DNA of 64,000 nt from Siccirubricoccus sp. G192 (GTDB taxonomy: Bacteria > Pseudomonadota > Alphaproteobacteria > Acetobacterales > Acetobacteraceae), in the NCBI RefSeq assembly GCF_019084075.1, contig NZ_JAHREN010000001.1, positions 868,001 through 932,000 of the forward strand, in the 5' to 3' direction. The notes beneath the pieces were generated by a model, which was not told the origin of the DNA, did no database searches, and was given only the letters and a program-made list of their open reading frames with translations. Both the position numbers and the translations under genes were made by a program. Of the stretch, positions 7,967 through 16,941 are shown in pieces (position 1 is the first letter of the stretch; each line of letters opens with the position of its first letter).

Positions 7967-9289
7967 CTACTCCGCCAGGAAACCCCAGAGCAGCTTCAGG
8001 TTCAGCGCCACGATCAGCACCGTCGCCGCCCAGCCGAGCCAGAGCTGCCAGCCCGGCGCCGTGAAGGCGCCAAGCTGCCGCCGGCTGCTGGCGACCAGCA
8101 TCAGCGGCACCACCGCGAAGGGAAGCTGCAAGGACAGCACCACCTGGCTCAGGATCAGCAATTGCGCGGTGCCGCTGACCCCATAGAGCCAGGTGACGAT
8201 CACCGCCGGCACGATCGCCACCAGCCGCGTCACCAGCCGGCGGAGGGCGGGCGGCATGCGCAGGCCGAGGAAGCCCTCCATCACCACCTGCCCCGCCATG
8301 GTCGCGGTGACGGTGGCGTTCAGCCCGCAGGCCAGGAGCGCCACGGCAAACAGGGTGGCGGCGAGGGTGGTTCCGACCATGGGGGCGAGCAGCGCATGGG
8401 CGTCCTGGATCTCCGCCACCTCGGTGCGGCCGCCGGCGTGGAACACGGCGGCCGCGGTGATGAGGATGGCGGAATTCACCAGCAGGGCGAGCGACAGCGC
8501 CGCGGTACTGTCGATGGTGGCGAAACGGATCGCCTCGCGCTTGCGCGCCTCGCCCAGCCCATAGGCGCGGGTCTGCACCACGGCGGTATGGAGGTAGAGG
8601 TTGTGCGGCATCACCGTGGCGCCGAGGATGCCGATGGCGATGTAGAGCTGTTCCTCGTTCGTCAGGATCGAGGCGCTCGGGATATAGCCCGCCAGCACCT
8701 CGCCCCAGACCGGCTGGGCCAGCGCCAGTTGCGTCGCGAAGCAGCCGAAGACCAGGAAGATCAGCCCGGCCACCAGCGCCTCCAGCCAGCGCACGCCATG
8801 GTGCTGCAACCAGAGGATCAGCAGCGCATCGAGGGCGGTCAGCATCACGCCGATCAGCAGCGGGATGCCAAACAGCAATTGCAGGGCGATGGCGGTGCCG
8901 ATCAACTCGGCGAGGTCGGTGGCGCAGATGGCGATCTCGGCCAGCGCCCAGAGCGCCAGGTTCACTGGGCGGGGGAAGCGGTCGCGGCAGAGCTGCGCCA
9001 GGTCCCGTCCGGTGGCGATGCCGATCCGGGCGCAGAGCGCCTGCAACAGCATGGCCATCAGCGAGGAGACCAGCGCCACCGAGAGCAGCGTATAGCCGAA
9101 GGCCGAGCCGCCGGCGAGCGCGGTGGCCCAATTGCCGGGGTCCATGTAGCCAACCGCGACCAGGTAGCCAGGGCCGACGAAGGCCAGCATCCGGCGCAGC
9201 CAGCCGGCACCATCCGGCACCCGGACGCTGCGGTGGATCTCCGGCAGGCTGACTTCCGGTCCGGCAGGCGGCTCCGGCCGGGTCAGCAT
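7967..9289 (-). CDS. mntH: Nramp-family divalent metal transporter MntH
   Basis: Proton-coupled divalent metal (Mn2+/Fe2+) importer of the inner membrane, 440 aa with about 11 transmembrane segments. The metal-binding DPGNW motif of TM1 is at residues 50-54 and the TM6 MPHN motif at 227-230; both are diagnostic and intact. The gene is transcribed away from an SmtB-type regulator, and a perfect 8-bp inverted repeat lies 23-46 bp upstream of its start, so metal-dependent control by that regulator is likely. Mn2+ is the usual substrate of bacterial Nramp proteins; other divalent metals are possible. Confidence 0.95.
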   Translation of the reverse strand: MLTRPEPPAGPEVSLPEIHRSVRVPDGAGWLRRMLAFVGPGYLVAVGYMDPGNWATALAGGSAFGYTLLSVALVSSLMAMLLQALCARIGIATGRDLAQLCRDRFPRPVNLALWALAEIAICATDLAELIGTAIALQLLFGIPLLIGVMLTALDALLILWLQHHGVRWLEALVAGLIFLVFGCFATQLALAQPVWGEVLAGYIPSASILTNEEQLYIAIGILGATVMPHNLYLHTAVVQTRAYGLGEARKREAIRFATIDSTAALSLALLVNSAILITAAAVFHAGGRTEVAEIQDAHALLAPMVGTTLAATLFAVALLACGLNATVTATMAGQVVMEGFLGLRMPPALRRLVTRLVAIVPAVIVTWLYGVSGTAQLLILSQVVLSLQLPFAVVPLMLVASSRRQLGAFTAPGWQLWLGWAATVLIVALNLKLLWGFLAE

Positions 9290-9311
9290 GGCACGGTCCC
9301 GGAAGGGATGG

Positions 9312-9335
9312 CTGAACAGATCTTCAACTGTTCAG
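9312..9335. promoter_or_regulatory. Inverted repeat upstream of mntH, candidate metal-sensor operator
   Basis: CTGAACAG (9312-9319) and CTGTTCAG (9328-9335) are exact inverted repeats separated by 8 nt, ending 23 bp before the mntH start. SmtB/ArsR proteins recognise TGAA...TTCA-type dyads, and the divergent gene encodes such a protein. The operator role is inference from position and pattern. Confidence 0.55.
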
Positions 9336-9503
9336 AGGTTCCTTGGCTTTTCAGTGGGTTAGGTCGAAGCCTTGAGGTGCCCTCACGCGCCATTCCTGTC
9401 AAGCCCCGCCGGCGCTTGCCGCCGCGCCGCGCGGGGGGCAAGTCTAGGGGGGCCGGGACGGATCGCGGCGGGGCGGCAGCGCTCCGGAGCGCCGATCCGC
9501 CCC

Positions 9504-9905
9504 GTGAAAAACAGCCTGGACCCTCTGGCCGTGCGCCTTGCGCGAGCGGAAGATGCGCCGGGGCGAAGGACGGATGACATGCGCGGGCGCTTGCGGATCG
9601 GCGACGACCAGGTCGTCGAATTGGCGGAAATGTTCCAGATGATGAGCGACCCGACGCGGCTGCGCATCATCCTGGCCTGCCTCGACGCGCCGGCGGCGGT
9701 GGGGGAGATGGCGGAACGGCTCGGCATCTCGGCCTCGCTGGTGTCGCACCACCTGCGGCTGCTGCGCGCGGCGCGGCTTTTGCAGGCGGACCGGCGCGGC
9801 CGGCAGGTCTTCTACGCCGTGGGGGACGAGCACATCCGCTCGATGCTGTCCGACATGGTGGACCATGTGGCGGAGGTGGATGCGGAGGCGGAGGCCGCGC
9901 CCTGA
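9504..9905 (+). CDS. ArsR/SmtB-family metal-sensing transcriptional repressor
   Basis: Winged-helix regulator, 133 aa from a GTG at 9504; an ATG at 9579 would give 108 aa. The recognition helix region is SASLVSHHLRLLRAARL. The last helix carries D108, H110, H121 and E124 with spacings of 2, 11 and 3, identical to the alpha-5 zinc site of SmtB (Asp104, His106, His117, Glu120). The cysteine ELCVC motif of arsenic/cadmium sensors is absent. Such proteins release DNA when metal binds. It diverges from mntH, with a palindrome in between, so it probably represses mntH, itself, or both. Which metal it senses is not visible; zinc or manganese/nickel are options. Confidence 0.88.
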   Translation: MKNSLDPLAVRLARAEDAPGRRTDDMRGRLRIGDDQVVELAEMFQMMSDPTRLRIILACLDAPAAVGEMAERLGISASLVSHHLRLLRAARLLQADRRGRQVFYAVGDEHIRSMLSDMVDHVAEVDAEAEAAP

Positions 9906-10104
9906 ACGCCATGCCGCGCGCCGGTTTTCGCCTGTCCTGCGCTTCCGCGGCGGAGCCTCCCTTGTGCGGTGCGGCCTCGCGCGACTATGGTCCGGTCGCG
10001 CCCTCCCCCTGCTCCGCGGGGTGGACCCGGCGCGCCTGCCGCCCGGACGGGGCGGCGGGGCGGATATCAGGCGGCGCGTGCGACGCGGACGAACGGGACA
10101 TGGG

Positions 10105-11076
10105 ATGCGACGTGTGATCGGGCGGTGGTTCGGTAAGGCAGCGGGTTCGGCCATGGCGGGCCGGGCCGGCATGGTGTTCTCGGCCGCCCTCTGGGGCGTG
10201 CTGGCCTGGTGCGGGCCGGCCCTGGCACAGGACAACCGCGATTCGGGCGGTATCGTGGGAGAGACCCACTCCTCGCTGGGCGCGCCGATTCCCTGGGGCC
10301 TCGGGCTGCAGCCGGCCGGCGGGCCGGTGAAGGAGGCGATCCACGACTTCAACACACTGGTGCTGTGGATCATCATCGTCATCACCGCCTTCGTGATGGT
10401 CCTGCTCGGCTGGTGCATGTGGCGCTTCCGCGAGAGCGCGAACCCGACGCCGTCGCGCACCAGCCACCACACGGTGCTGGAGATCGCCTGGACCGTGCTG
10501 CCGGTGCTGATCCTGGTGGTGATCGCGATCCCCTCCTTCCGGCTCATCTACTACGAGGACCGGGCGCGGGATGCGGATCTCACCATCAATGTGCAGGGCC
10601 GCCAGTGGTACTGGCACTATGCCTATCCGGACCAGGGCGAGCTGGCCTTCGACAGCCGCCCGATCCCGGACGAGGACCTCCAGCCCGGCCAGCTCCGCAA
10701 CCTGACGGTGGATGAGCCGCTGGTCATTCCGGTGGGCGCCAATGTCCGCGTGCTGACCACCGGGCAGGACGTGATCCACAGCTTCTTCGTGCCCTCGCTC
10801 GGCGTGCAGAAATACACGATCCCCGGCCGGACGCTGGAGACCTGGTTCCGCGCCGACCGCGCGGGCATCTTCTACGGCCAGTGCAACCAGATCTGCGGCA
10901 CCAACCACTGGTTCATGCCGATCGAGGTGCGTGCCGTGCCGCAGGCCGAGTTCCAGGCCTGGGTCGAGCAGGCGAAGACCAAATACGCGCAGAACCGGAC
11001 CGCGCCGGCGACCCTGGCCGCCGATGCGGCTGCCGGCGAGGCTGCGGAACTGCGCATCGCGGCGGCCCGCCGGTGA
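10105..11076 (+). CDS. coxB: Cytochrome c oxidase subunit II
   Basis: CuA-bearing subunit of an aa3-type terminal oxidase, 323 aa. It has a signal/anchor region (about 20-42), two transmembrane helices (86-105 and 126-147), the aromatic QWYWHY electron-entry patch (167-172) and CuA ligands H225, C260, C264, H268 and M271. The loop reads CNQICG instead of the common CSELCG, so the Glu that often bridges CuA and the Mg site is Gln262. First gene of an eight-gene oxidase operon. The ATG at 10105 gives a twin-arginine-free basic N-terminus; ATG 10153 is an alternative. Confidence 0.95.
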   Translation: MRRVIGRWFGKAAGSAMAGRAGMVFSAALWGVLAWCGPALAQDNRDSGGIVGETHSSLGAPIPWGLGLQPAGGPVKEAIHDFNTLVLWIIIVITAFVMVLLGWCMWRFRESANPTPSRTSHHTVLEIAWTVLPVLILVVIAIPSFRLIYYEDRARDADLTINVQGRQWYWHYAYPDQGELAFDSRPIPDEDLQPGQLRNLTVDEPLVIPVGANVRVLTTGQDVIHSFFVPSLGVQKYTIPGRTLETWFRADRAGIFYGQCNQICGTNHWFMPIEVRAVPQAEFQAWVEQAKTKYAQNRTAPATLAADAAAGEAAELRIAAARR

Positions 11077-11119
11077 GCCGGCGGACCCCTTGACACCCAA
11101 ACCCGAGGCGGACGGATCC

Positions 11120-12742
11120 ATGGCGACCGCGACTGACAGCAAGCACGATTCCCACGACCATGCCGCCCACGGCCATGGCGACCACGACCACAAGCCCGGC
11201 TTCGCGGCCCGGTGGTTGTTCTCGACGAACCACAAGGACATCGGGACCCTCTATTTCATCTTCTCCATCTTCGCCTCGGTGATCGGCGTCGGGCTTTCGG
11301 TGCTGATGCGGATGGAGCTGCAGAATCCCGGCCTGCAATTCTTCGGCGATGGCCAGAGCTGGAACACCATCGTCAGCCTCCATGGCCTCATCATGGTGTT
11401 CTTCGTGGTCATGCCGGCGACGACCGGCGGCTTCGGCAACTGGTTCGTGCCGATCATGATCGGCGCGCCGGACATGGCCTTCCCGCGCCTGAACAACATC
11501 AGCTTCTGGCTGCTGGTGCCGGCCTTCCTGATGGTGTGCGGCAGCTTCTTCGTGGGCCAGGGCGCCGGCGCGGGCTGGACCCTCTACCCGCCGCTCTCGG
11601 ACGCCACCTACCATCCCGGCCCGGCGATGGACATGGTGCTGTTCGGGCTGCACCTGGCGGGCATCAGCTCGGTCCTCAGCGCCTCCAACTTCATCGCCAC
11701 CATCTTCAACATGCGCGCGCCGGGCATGACCCTGCACAAGATGCCGCTGTTTGTCTGGTCGATGCTGGTCACCGCCTTCATGCTGCTGCTGTCGATCCCG
11801 GTCCTGGCGGGCGCCATCACCATGGTGATCACCGACCGCAACTTCGGCACGGCCTTCTTCCGGCCGGAGGGCGGCGGCGACCCGGTGCTGTTCCAGCACC
11901 TGTTCTGGTTCTTCGGGCACCCCGAAGTCTACATCATGATCCTGCCGGGCTTCGGCATCATCAGCCATGTCGTCTCAACCTTCAGCCGCAAGCCGGTCTT
12001 CGGCTATCTCGGCATGGCCTATGCGATGGTGGCGATCGGCGCGGTGGGCTTCATCGTCTGGGCGCACCACATGTTCACCTCCGGCATGGATGTGGATACG
12101 CGGGCCTACTTCATGGCCGCGACCATGGTCATCGCGGTGCCGACCGGCATCAAGATCTTCTCCTGGGTCGCCACCATGTGGGGCGGCTCCATCAGCCTGA
12201 AGACCCCGATGCTGTTTGCCATCGGCTTCATCGTCCTGTTCACGGTGGGCGGCGTCACCGGCGTGAAGCTGGCGAATGCCGGCGTGGACGTGATCCTGCA
12301 CAACACCTACTACGTCATCGCGCACTTCCACTACGTGCTGAGCCTGGGCGCCGTCTTCTCGCTGTTTGCCGGCTTCTACTACTGGATCGGCAAGATGAGC
12401 GGCCGGCAATACCCGGAGTTCTGGGGGAAGGTGCATTTCTGGATGCTGTTCATCGGCGCCAACCTGATCTTCTTCCCGCAGCACTTCCTGGGCGCCCAGG
12501 GCATGCCCCGCCGCTACCCGGACTACCCGGATGCCTTCTGGGGCTGGAACATGGTGTCCTCGCTCGGCTCCTATATCAGTGCCGCCTCCATGTTCGTCTT
12601 CTTCTACGTGATCTGGCGCACCTTCACCTCCGGCGAGCGGGTGGGGAGCAACTACTGGGGCGAGGGCGCGACCACCCTCGAATGGCAGGTGAGCAGCCCG
12701 CCGCCCTTCCACACCTTCGAGGAGCTGCCGCGGGTCCGTTGA
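11120..12742 (+). CDS. coxA: Cytochrome c oxidase subunit I
   Basis: Catalytic heme-copper subunit, 540 aa with 12 predicted helices. The [14 protein letters not shown] block contains the D-channel Glu and the His-Tyr cross-link pair, marking a type A1 oxidase; the paired HFHYV histidines near helix X and HHMF at CuB are present. The cytoplasmic N-terminus is unusually histidine-rich ([14 protein letters not shown] within the first 25 residues), which may help copper loading or simply bind metal. It follows coxB by 43 bp with a GGATCC-preceded ATG. Reaction: reduction of O2 to water coupled to proton pumping. Confidence 0.97.
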   Translation: MATATDSKHDSHDHAAHGHGDHDHKPGFAARWLFSTNHKDIGTLYFIFSIFASVIGVGLSVLMRMELQNPGLQFFGDGQSWNTIVSLHGLIMVFFVVMPATTGGFGNWFVPIMIGAPDMAFPRLNNISFWLLVPAFLMVCGSFFVGQGAGAGWTLYPPLSDATYHPGPAMDMVLFGLHLAGISSVLSASNFIATIFNMRAPGMTLHKMPLFVWSMLVTAFMLLLSIPVLAGAITMVITDRNFGTAFFRPEGGGDPVLFQHLFWFFGHPEVYIMILPGFGIISHVVSTFSRKPVFGYLGMAYAMVAIGAVGFIVWAHHMFTSGMDVDTRAYFMAATMVIAVPTGIKIFSWVATMWGGSISLKTPMLFAIGFIVLFTVGGVTGVKLANAGVDVILHNTYYVIAHFHYVLSLGAVFSLFAGFYYWIGKMSGRQYPEFWGKVHFWMLFIGANLIFFPQHFLGAQGMPRRYPDYPDAFWGWNMVSSLGSYISAASMFVFFYVIWRTFTSGERVGSNYWGEGATTLEWQVSSPPPFHTFEELPRVR

Positions 12743-12755
12743 CCCGCGGGGGCTC

Positions 12756-12790
12756 GGGACTGCCGCGGATCCGCTGATCTCGGCAGTTCC
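12756..12790. other. Imperfect hairpin between coxA and ctaB
   Basis: GGGACTGCCG (12756-12765) pairs with CGGCAGTTCC (12781-12790), with one G-U pair, around a 15-nt loop. It lies 13 bp after the coxA stop and could be a processing or attenuation element that lowers expression of the downstream assembly genes. No T-run follows. Confidence 0.4.
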
Positions 12791-12820
12791 GGCCGCCAGC
12801 CTGCTCGTTCCGCAACCGGG

Positions 12821-12844
12821 CCGCCATGCCGAAAGGCATGGCGG
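12821..12844. other. 10-bp perfect stem with GAAA tetraloop upstream of ctaB
   Basis: CCGCCATGCC (12821-12830), loop GAAA, GGCATGGCGG (12835-12844). A GNRA-capped 10-bp stem is very stable. It ends 32 bp before the preferred ctaB start, which supports the ATG at 12877 over the in-frame ATG at 12826 that lies inside the stem. Confidence 0.55.
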
Positions 12845-12876
12845 TCCAGCCGCGCCTGTCCTACATCAGCGATGCC

Positions 12877-13833
12877 ATGAGCGATATCACCGTGAATCCG
12901 GGGGAGGGGAACGCCGCCTCCCTGCCATTGTCTCCAGCGCAGGATCTCTCCGAGGTCGGCGACTGGCTGGCCCTGCTGAAGCCGCGGGTCATGTCGCTGG
13001 TGGTCTTCACCGGCCTGGTCGGGCTGCTCCTGGCGCCGGGCCGGCTGCACCCGGTCCTGGCGCTGACGGCCATCCTCTGCATCGCGGTGGGCGCCGGCGC
13101 GGCAGGCGCCATCAACATGTGGTACGACCGCGACATCGACGCGGTGATGCGCCGCACCGCCCGGCGGCCGATCCCGGCCGGGCGCATCCAGCCAGGCGCG
13201 GCGCTCGGCTTCGGCATCTCGCTCGCCATCGGCTCGGTCATCGTCATGGGGCTGGCCACCAATGCGGTGGCGGCGGCGGCGCTGGCCTTCTCCATCGCCT
13301 TCTACGTCTTCGTCTACACCATCTGGCTGAAGCGCCGGACGCCGCAGAACATTGTCATCGGCGGCGCCGCCGGCGCCTTCCCGCCGGTGATCGGCTGGGC
13401 CGCCGTCACCGGCGACGTGACGCTGGAGCCGCTGGTGCTGTTTGCCATCATCTTCTTCTGGACGCCGCCGCATTTCTGGTCCCTGAGCCTCTGGGCGCAT
13501 GCCGATTATGCGCGGGCGGGCGTGCCCATGCTGCCGGTGGTGGCGGGGGCGCGGGAGACGCGGCGGCAGATCCTGCTCTACACCATCCTGCTCGCCCCGC
13601 TCGGCCTCGCCCCCTGGGCGCTGGGCCTGGCCGGCCCGGCCTATGCCGTGGTGGCGGCGGCGCTCGGGCTCGGCTTCCTCTGGCACGCCATCGCGGTCTG
13701 GCGGGAGCGGCAGGACGAGGCCGGCCGCAGCCTGGCGGGGGATGCCGCCGCCAAACGCGCCTTCCGCTTCTCCCTGCTGCACCTGTCGCTGCTCTTCGCG
13801 GCGCTGCCCGCCGACCGGCTGCTCTTCGGATGA
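12877..13833 (+). CDS. ctaB: Protoheme IX farnesyltransferase (heme O synthase)
   Basis: Polytopic UbiA-family prenyltransferase, 318 aa, converting heme B to heme O for the oxidase. The two allylic-diphosphate motifs are [12 protein letters not shown] (N...D..D) and the later [13 protein letters not shown], both typical of CtaB. It sits between coxA and coxF, as in many Alphaproteobacteria. The ATG at 12877 is preferred because upstream in-frame ATGs lie in a stable hairpin; they would add up to 17 residues. Its stop overlaps the coxF start (ATGA). Confidence 0.94.
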   Translation: MSDITVNPGEGNAASLPLSPAQDLSEVGDWLALLKPRVMSLVVFTGLVGLLLAPGRLHPVLALTAILCIAVGAGAAGAINMWYDRDIDAVMRRTARRPIPAGRIQPGAALGFGISLAIGSVIVMGLATNAVAAAALAFSIAFYVFVYTIWLKRRTPQNIVIGGAAGAFPPVIGWAAVTGDVTLEPLVLFAIIFFWTPPHFWSLSLWAHADYARAGVPMLPVVAGARETRRQILLYTILLAPLGLAPWALGLAGPAYAVVAAALGLGFLWHAIAVWRERQDEAGRSLAGDAAAKRAFRFSLLHLSLLFAALPADRLLFG

Positions 13834-13955
13834 CGCCCGAGGAGCGGCAGGACCTCGACCGCCGCCGCCGTGCCCGCAACTGGGCGATCCTGGCGGTGCT
13901 GCTCGGCCTCGTGGTGCTGTTCTTCTTCATCAGCATCGCGCGTTTCCGCGCGTAG
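13830..13955 (+). CDS. coxF: Small CoxF-like membrane protein of the oxidase operon
   Basis: A 41-aa protein with a charged N-terminus rich in Arg (DRRRRARNW) and one transmembrane helix (about residues 18-36, [17 protein letters not shown]). The ATG overlaps the ctaB stop by 4 nt. Small single-helix proteins at this position, between ctaB and ctaG, are named CoxF in alphaproteobacterial operons; the role in oxidase assembly is not well defined. Its final codons and stop lie in the first copy of a perfect 28-bp tandem duplication. Confidence 0.75.
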   Translation: MTPEERQDLDRRRRARNWAILAVLLGLVVLFFFISIARFRA

Positions 13956-13987
13956 CCGTAGCATCGCGCGTTTCCGCGCGTAGCCGT
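13932..13987. repeat. Perfect 28-bp tandem duplication across the coxF stop codon
   Basis: Positions 13932-13959 and 13960-13987 are identical. The unit contains the last codons and TAG of coxF plus a small CGCGC/GCGCG inverted repeat. The duplication leaves coxF intact and lengthens the coxF-ctaG spacer. Confidence 0.95.
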
Positions 13988-14015
13988 GACCGCGGCTGAC
14001 CTCGAAAGGCGCCCC

Positions 14016-14627
14016 ATGGACCCGACCACCCTCCGCCGCCGCAACCGCCTGATGGGGCTCGGCATGGCCGGCTTCGTCGCCGGCATGGTGGGGATGGCCT
14101 TCGCCGCGGTGCCGCTCTATCGCATCTTCTGCCAGGCGACCGGCTACAACGGCACGGTGCAGGTGGGTGGCGGCGGTGCGCCGGGGGCGGGCGAGCAGGT
14201 GCTGACCATCCGCTTCAACGCCAATACCCAGCCCAACCTGCCCTGGCACTTCGGCCCCGCCCAGCCGAGCATGCGGCTTCACGTCGGCGAGGAGGGCATG
14301 GGCTTCTACCACGCGCAGAGCCTGGCCGGGACGCCCACCACCGGCATCGCCACCTACAACGTGACGCCGGAGGTGGTGGGGAAGTATTTCCACAAGACCG
14401 CCTGCTTCTGCTTCGAGCAGCAGACCCTGGAGCCGGGCCAGCAGGCCGAGATGCCGCTCACCTTCTGGGTCGATCCGAAGATCGCGGAGGACCCGAATAC
14501 CCGCGACATCCATACCATCACGATCAGCTACAGCTTCTTCCGCAGCCTCGATGACGCCGACCGCGCCGGCGCGCTGGCGAGCGCCGGCCAGCATGTCGGC
14601 GCCGCGCCCTCACGCGCGACTCCTTGA
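14016..14627 (+). CDS. ctaG: Cytochrome c oxidase copper-assembly protein CtaG/Cox11
   Basis: Membrane-anchored copper chaperone that inserts CuB into subunit I, 203 aa. A single N-terminal helix (about residues 14-33) ends in the conserved AVPLYRIFCQATGYNGT, and the periplasmic domain carries the copper-binding pair CFCF followed by EQQTL. The YSFFR block near the C-terminus is also conserved. ATG 14016 is preferred over an upstream GTG at 13986 that starts inside the duplicated repeat. Confidence 0.95.
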   Translation: MDPTTLRRRNRLMGLGMAGFVAGMVGMAFAAVPLYRIFCQATGYNGTVQVGGGGAPGAGEQVLTIRFNANTQPNLPWHFGPAQPSMRLHVGEEGMGFYHAQSLAGTPTTGIATYNVTPEVVGKYFHKTACFCFEQQTLEPGQQAEMPLTFWVDPKIAEDPNTRDIHTITISYSFFRSLDDADRAGALASAGQHVGAAPSRATP

Positions 14628-14744
14628 AAACCGTGGCTTTCCCGGGGTGGGCTTGATCCGCGCGGGGTTTTCGGGATTGATGCACGGCGAAACGCGGGGG
14701 CCCGCCAGGGCCTTCGCACAGGCAGCACGATACCAGGACGCTCG

Positions 14745-15596
14745 ATGGCCAGCACCACCGACATGACGGCGACCGCGGAACCCGCACCGCCGCACAAGCA
14801 CCCCTATCACCTGGTGGACCCGTCGCCCTGGCCCCTGGTCGGCGCCTTCTCCGGCGCCGCGCTGCTGATCGGCATCATCCTGGTGGCGCATTACGGCACC
14901 TATTGGCTGCTGGGCATCGGCATCGCCGCCGTGCTGACCACCATGTTCTTCTGGTGGCGCGACGTCATCCGGGAGTCGCGCACGCCCGGCCTGCACACCG
15001 GCGTGGTGCGCATCGGCCTGCGCTACGGCATGATCCTGTTCATCACCTCCGAGGTGATGTTCTTCGTCGCCTTCTTCTGGGCCTATTTCCACTTCGCGCT
15101 CTATCCGCAGCATGTCGCCGGCGCGGAAACCGCGATCTGGCCGCCGGCCGGGATCCTGACCTTCGATCCCTTTGGCCTGCCCTTCCTGAACACCATGATC
15201 CTGCTGCTCTCGGGCTGCACGGTCACCTGGGCGCACCACGCGCTGCTGCACAACGACCGGCGCGGGCTGATCACCGGCCTCGGCCTGACGGTGCTGCTGG
15301 GCCTCTCCTTCACCACCTTCCAGGTGATCGAGTATGCCGAGGCGCCCTTCGCCTTCACCGGCGGCATCTATCCTTCCACCTTCTTCCTCGCCACCGGCTT
15401 CCACGGCTTCCATGTCATGGTCGGCACCGTCTTCCTGGCGGTCTGCTTCCTGCGGGCGCTGAAGGGGCATTTCAACCCGCAGCGGCATTTCGGCTTCGAG
15501 GCGGCGGCCTGGTACTGGCATTTCGTGGACGTGGTGTGGCTGTTCCTGTTCATCTGCATCTACTGGTGGGGCGCCGGCGAAATCATGGGGCACTAG
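14745..15596 (+). CDS. coxC: Cytochrome c oxidase subunit III
   Basis: Seven-helix oxidase subunit, 283 aa. It has the HPYHLVDPSPWPL N-terminal motif, the SEVMFFVAFFWAYFH helix with the lipid-binding Glu, GGIYPSTFF, GFHGFHV and the C-terminal AAAWYWHFVDVVWL. It stabilises subunit I during turnover. The 117-bp gap from ctaG contains no convincing gene or terminator. Confidence 0.97.
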   Translation: MASTTDMTATAEPAPPHKHPYHLVDPSPWPLVGAFSGAALLIGIILVAHYGTYWLLGIGIAAVLTTMFFWWRDVIRESRTPGLHTGVVRIGLRYGMILFITSEVMFFVAFFWAYFHFALYPQHVAGAETAIWPPAGILTFDPFGLPFLNTMILLLSGCTVTWAHHALLHNDRRGLITGLGLTVLLGLSFTTFQVIEYAEAPFAFTGGIYPSTFFLATGFHGFHVMVGTVFLAVCFLRALKGHFNPQRHFGFEAAAWYWHFVDVVWLFLFICIYWWGAGEIMGH

Positions 15597-15601
15597 GCTC
15601 C

Positions 15602-15955
15602 ATGACCCCCTGGGCGGCGCCGCTGCCCGTTGTTGCCTTGCTGGGCCGCTGTCCGCGTTGCGGGCGCGGCCCGCTCTTTTCCGGGCTGCTGCGCTTCCGT
15701 GACAATTGCGCGCTCTGCGGCCTCGACCTCAGGGCGCAGGATGCCGGGGACGGCCCGGCGGTGGCCGGCATCCTCGTGGTGGGCACCATCACCGTGGTGG
15801 CCGCGCTGGTGGTGGATGTGAAATACGCGCCGCCGCTCTGGCTGCATGCGCTGCTCTGGCCGGCGCTGGTGCTGCCGCTTTCCATCTGGGTCATGCGGGT
15901 GGCCAAGGCGGCGCTGGCCGGGCTGCACTACCGGCACAACCCGGAGCCGGGCTGA
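15602..15955 (+). CDS. DUF983 membrane protein with zinc-ribbon-like cysteines
   Basis: A 117-aa protein found in alphaproteobacterial cox operons. Two CxxC pairs (C17/C20 in CPRCGRG and C36/C39 in CALCG) form a probable zinc ribbon, followed by two transmembrane helices (about 53-72 and 78-98). Function is unknown; genomic context suggests oxidase assembly. It starts 6 bp after coxC. Confidence 0.9.
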   Translation: MTPWAAPLPVVALLGRCPRCGRGPLFSGLLRFRDNCALCGLDLRAQDAGDGPAVAGILVVGTITVVAALVVDVKYAPPLWLHALLWPALVLPLSIWVMRVAKAALAGLHYRHNPEPG

Positions 15956-15959
15956 ACCC

Positions 15960-16649
15960 ATGCGGTTGCGCCGCCTGCTGCTGCCGGCCCTTGCCAGCCT
16001 GCCGGTGCTGGCCCTGCTGCTCGGGCTCGGCACTTGGCAGGTGCAGCGGCTGCACTGGAAGACCGAGTTGCTGGCCCGCATCGCCGCCTCCGAGGCCGCG
16101 CCGCCCGTGCCGCTCGGCCCCGCCGCGCCGGAAGCCTATGCCAAGGTCCTCGCCACCGGCCGCTTCGACCATGCGCGGGAGGCGCTGTTGGGCGTGGAGG
16201 TGCGCGGCACCAGCCTCGGCGCGCATCTGCTGACCCCGCTGCTCCGCGACGCGGCGTCGCCGCTGCTGGTGGATCGCGGCTGGGTGCCGCTGGAGCGCGG
16301 CGCCCCGGTCCTGCGGCCGGAGGGCGAGGTGGCCGTCACCGGCTATATCCGCCCCCCCGATCGGCGCGAATGGGTCAGCGCGCAGGACGACCCGGCCGGC
16401 CGCCGCTTCTATACCTTCGACCCGGCGGCGATCGGCGCCGCGCTCGGCCTGCCGGAGGTGGCGCCCTTCGGCCTGGTGGCGCTGGCGGCCGAGGGTGCGC
16501 CGCCGGGCACCCTGCCCATGCCCGCCCGCAGCCTGCCGCGGCCGACCAACTCGCATCTCGGCTATGCCATCACTTGGTATGGGCTGGCCCTGGCGCTGGT
16601 CGGCGTCTTCATCGCCTTCGCGCGGCGGCGGCTGCGCGAGGAATCGTGA
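15960..16649 (+). CDS. surf1: SURF1 family cytochrome oxidase biogenesis protein
   Basis: Shy1/SURF1 protein, 229 aa, with the standard layout of two terminal helices (about 8-26 and 205-222) around a soluble loop. Conserved pieces are LGTWQVQRLHWK after helix 1, DRGWVP (about 101-106) and NSHLGYAITWYGLA at the second helix. It assists heme a insertion into subunit I. It begins 4 bp after the DUF983 stop and closes the operon. A C7 run at 16352-16358 inside this gene keeps the frame, unlike similar runs elsewhere in the window. Confidence 0.94.
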   Translation: MRLRRLLLPALASLPVLALLLGLGTWQVQRLHWKTELLARIAASEAAPPVPLGPAAPEAYAKVLATGRFDHAREALLGVEVRGTSLGAHLLTPLLRDAASPLLVDRGWVPLERGAPVLRPEGEVAVTGYIRPPDRREWVSAQDDPAGRRFYTFDPAAIGAALGLPEVAPFGLVALAAEGAPPGTLPMPARSLPRPTNSHLGYAITWYGLALALVGVFIAFARRRLREES

Positions 16650-16659
16650 CCGGGAAGGG

Positions 16660-16682
16660 CCGAGGGAGCTTTGCCCCCTCGG
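16660..16682. terminator. Hairpin after the cox operon, terminator-like
   Basis: CCGAGGG (16660-16666) pairs with CCCTCGG (16676-16682) around a 9-nt loop, 10 bp downstream of surf1. It lacks a clear T-run. The remaining sequence up to 16941 shows no supported gene. Confidence 0.5.
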
Positions 16683-16941
16683 GCTCCCCCAACCAGGGGG
16701 CGGGCCGGGCGGATTGCCTGATGCCCCGGCACGGCCAATACAATGGCCGAATTGATGACCGGCTTGCTTGGCGACGCAGGGCGCCTGTCCGGGCGGCCTG
16801 TCCGGCCAAGTGGCTTTGTCGGCCGCCGCGTCGGTGCGAAACTGCCAATCCTTGATCCCTTCCCTCGTCAGGGCCGAAGGCCGCGCCACCTTCTCGATGT
16901 CGATGCGCTTGTCTCCTATCCGAACACCGCCTGAGGATCAC

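Noticed and set aside
16690..16889. A minus-strand frame in the gap after surf1 (ARPSALTREGIKDWQFRTD...)
   Set aside because: Some protein-like character, but it has no family match, runs antisense into surf1 and has no clear ribosome site.
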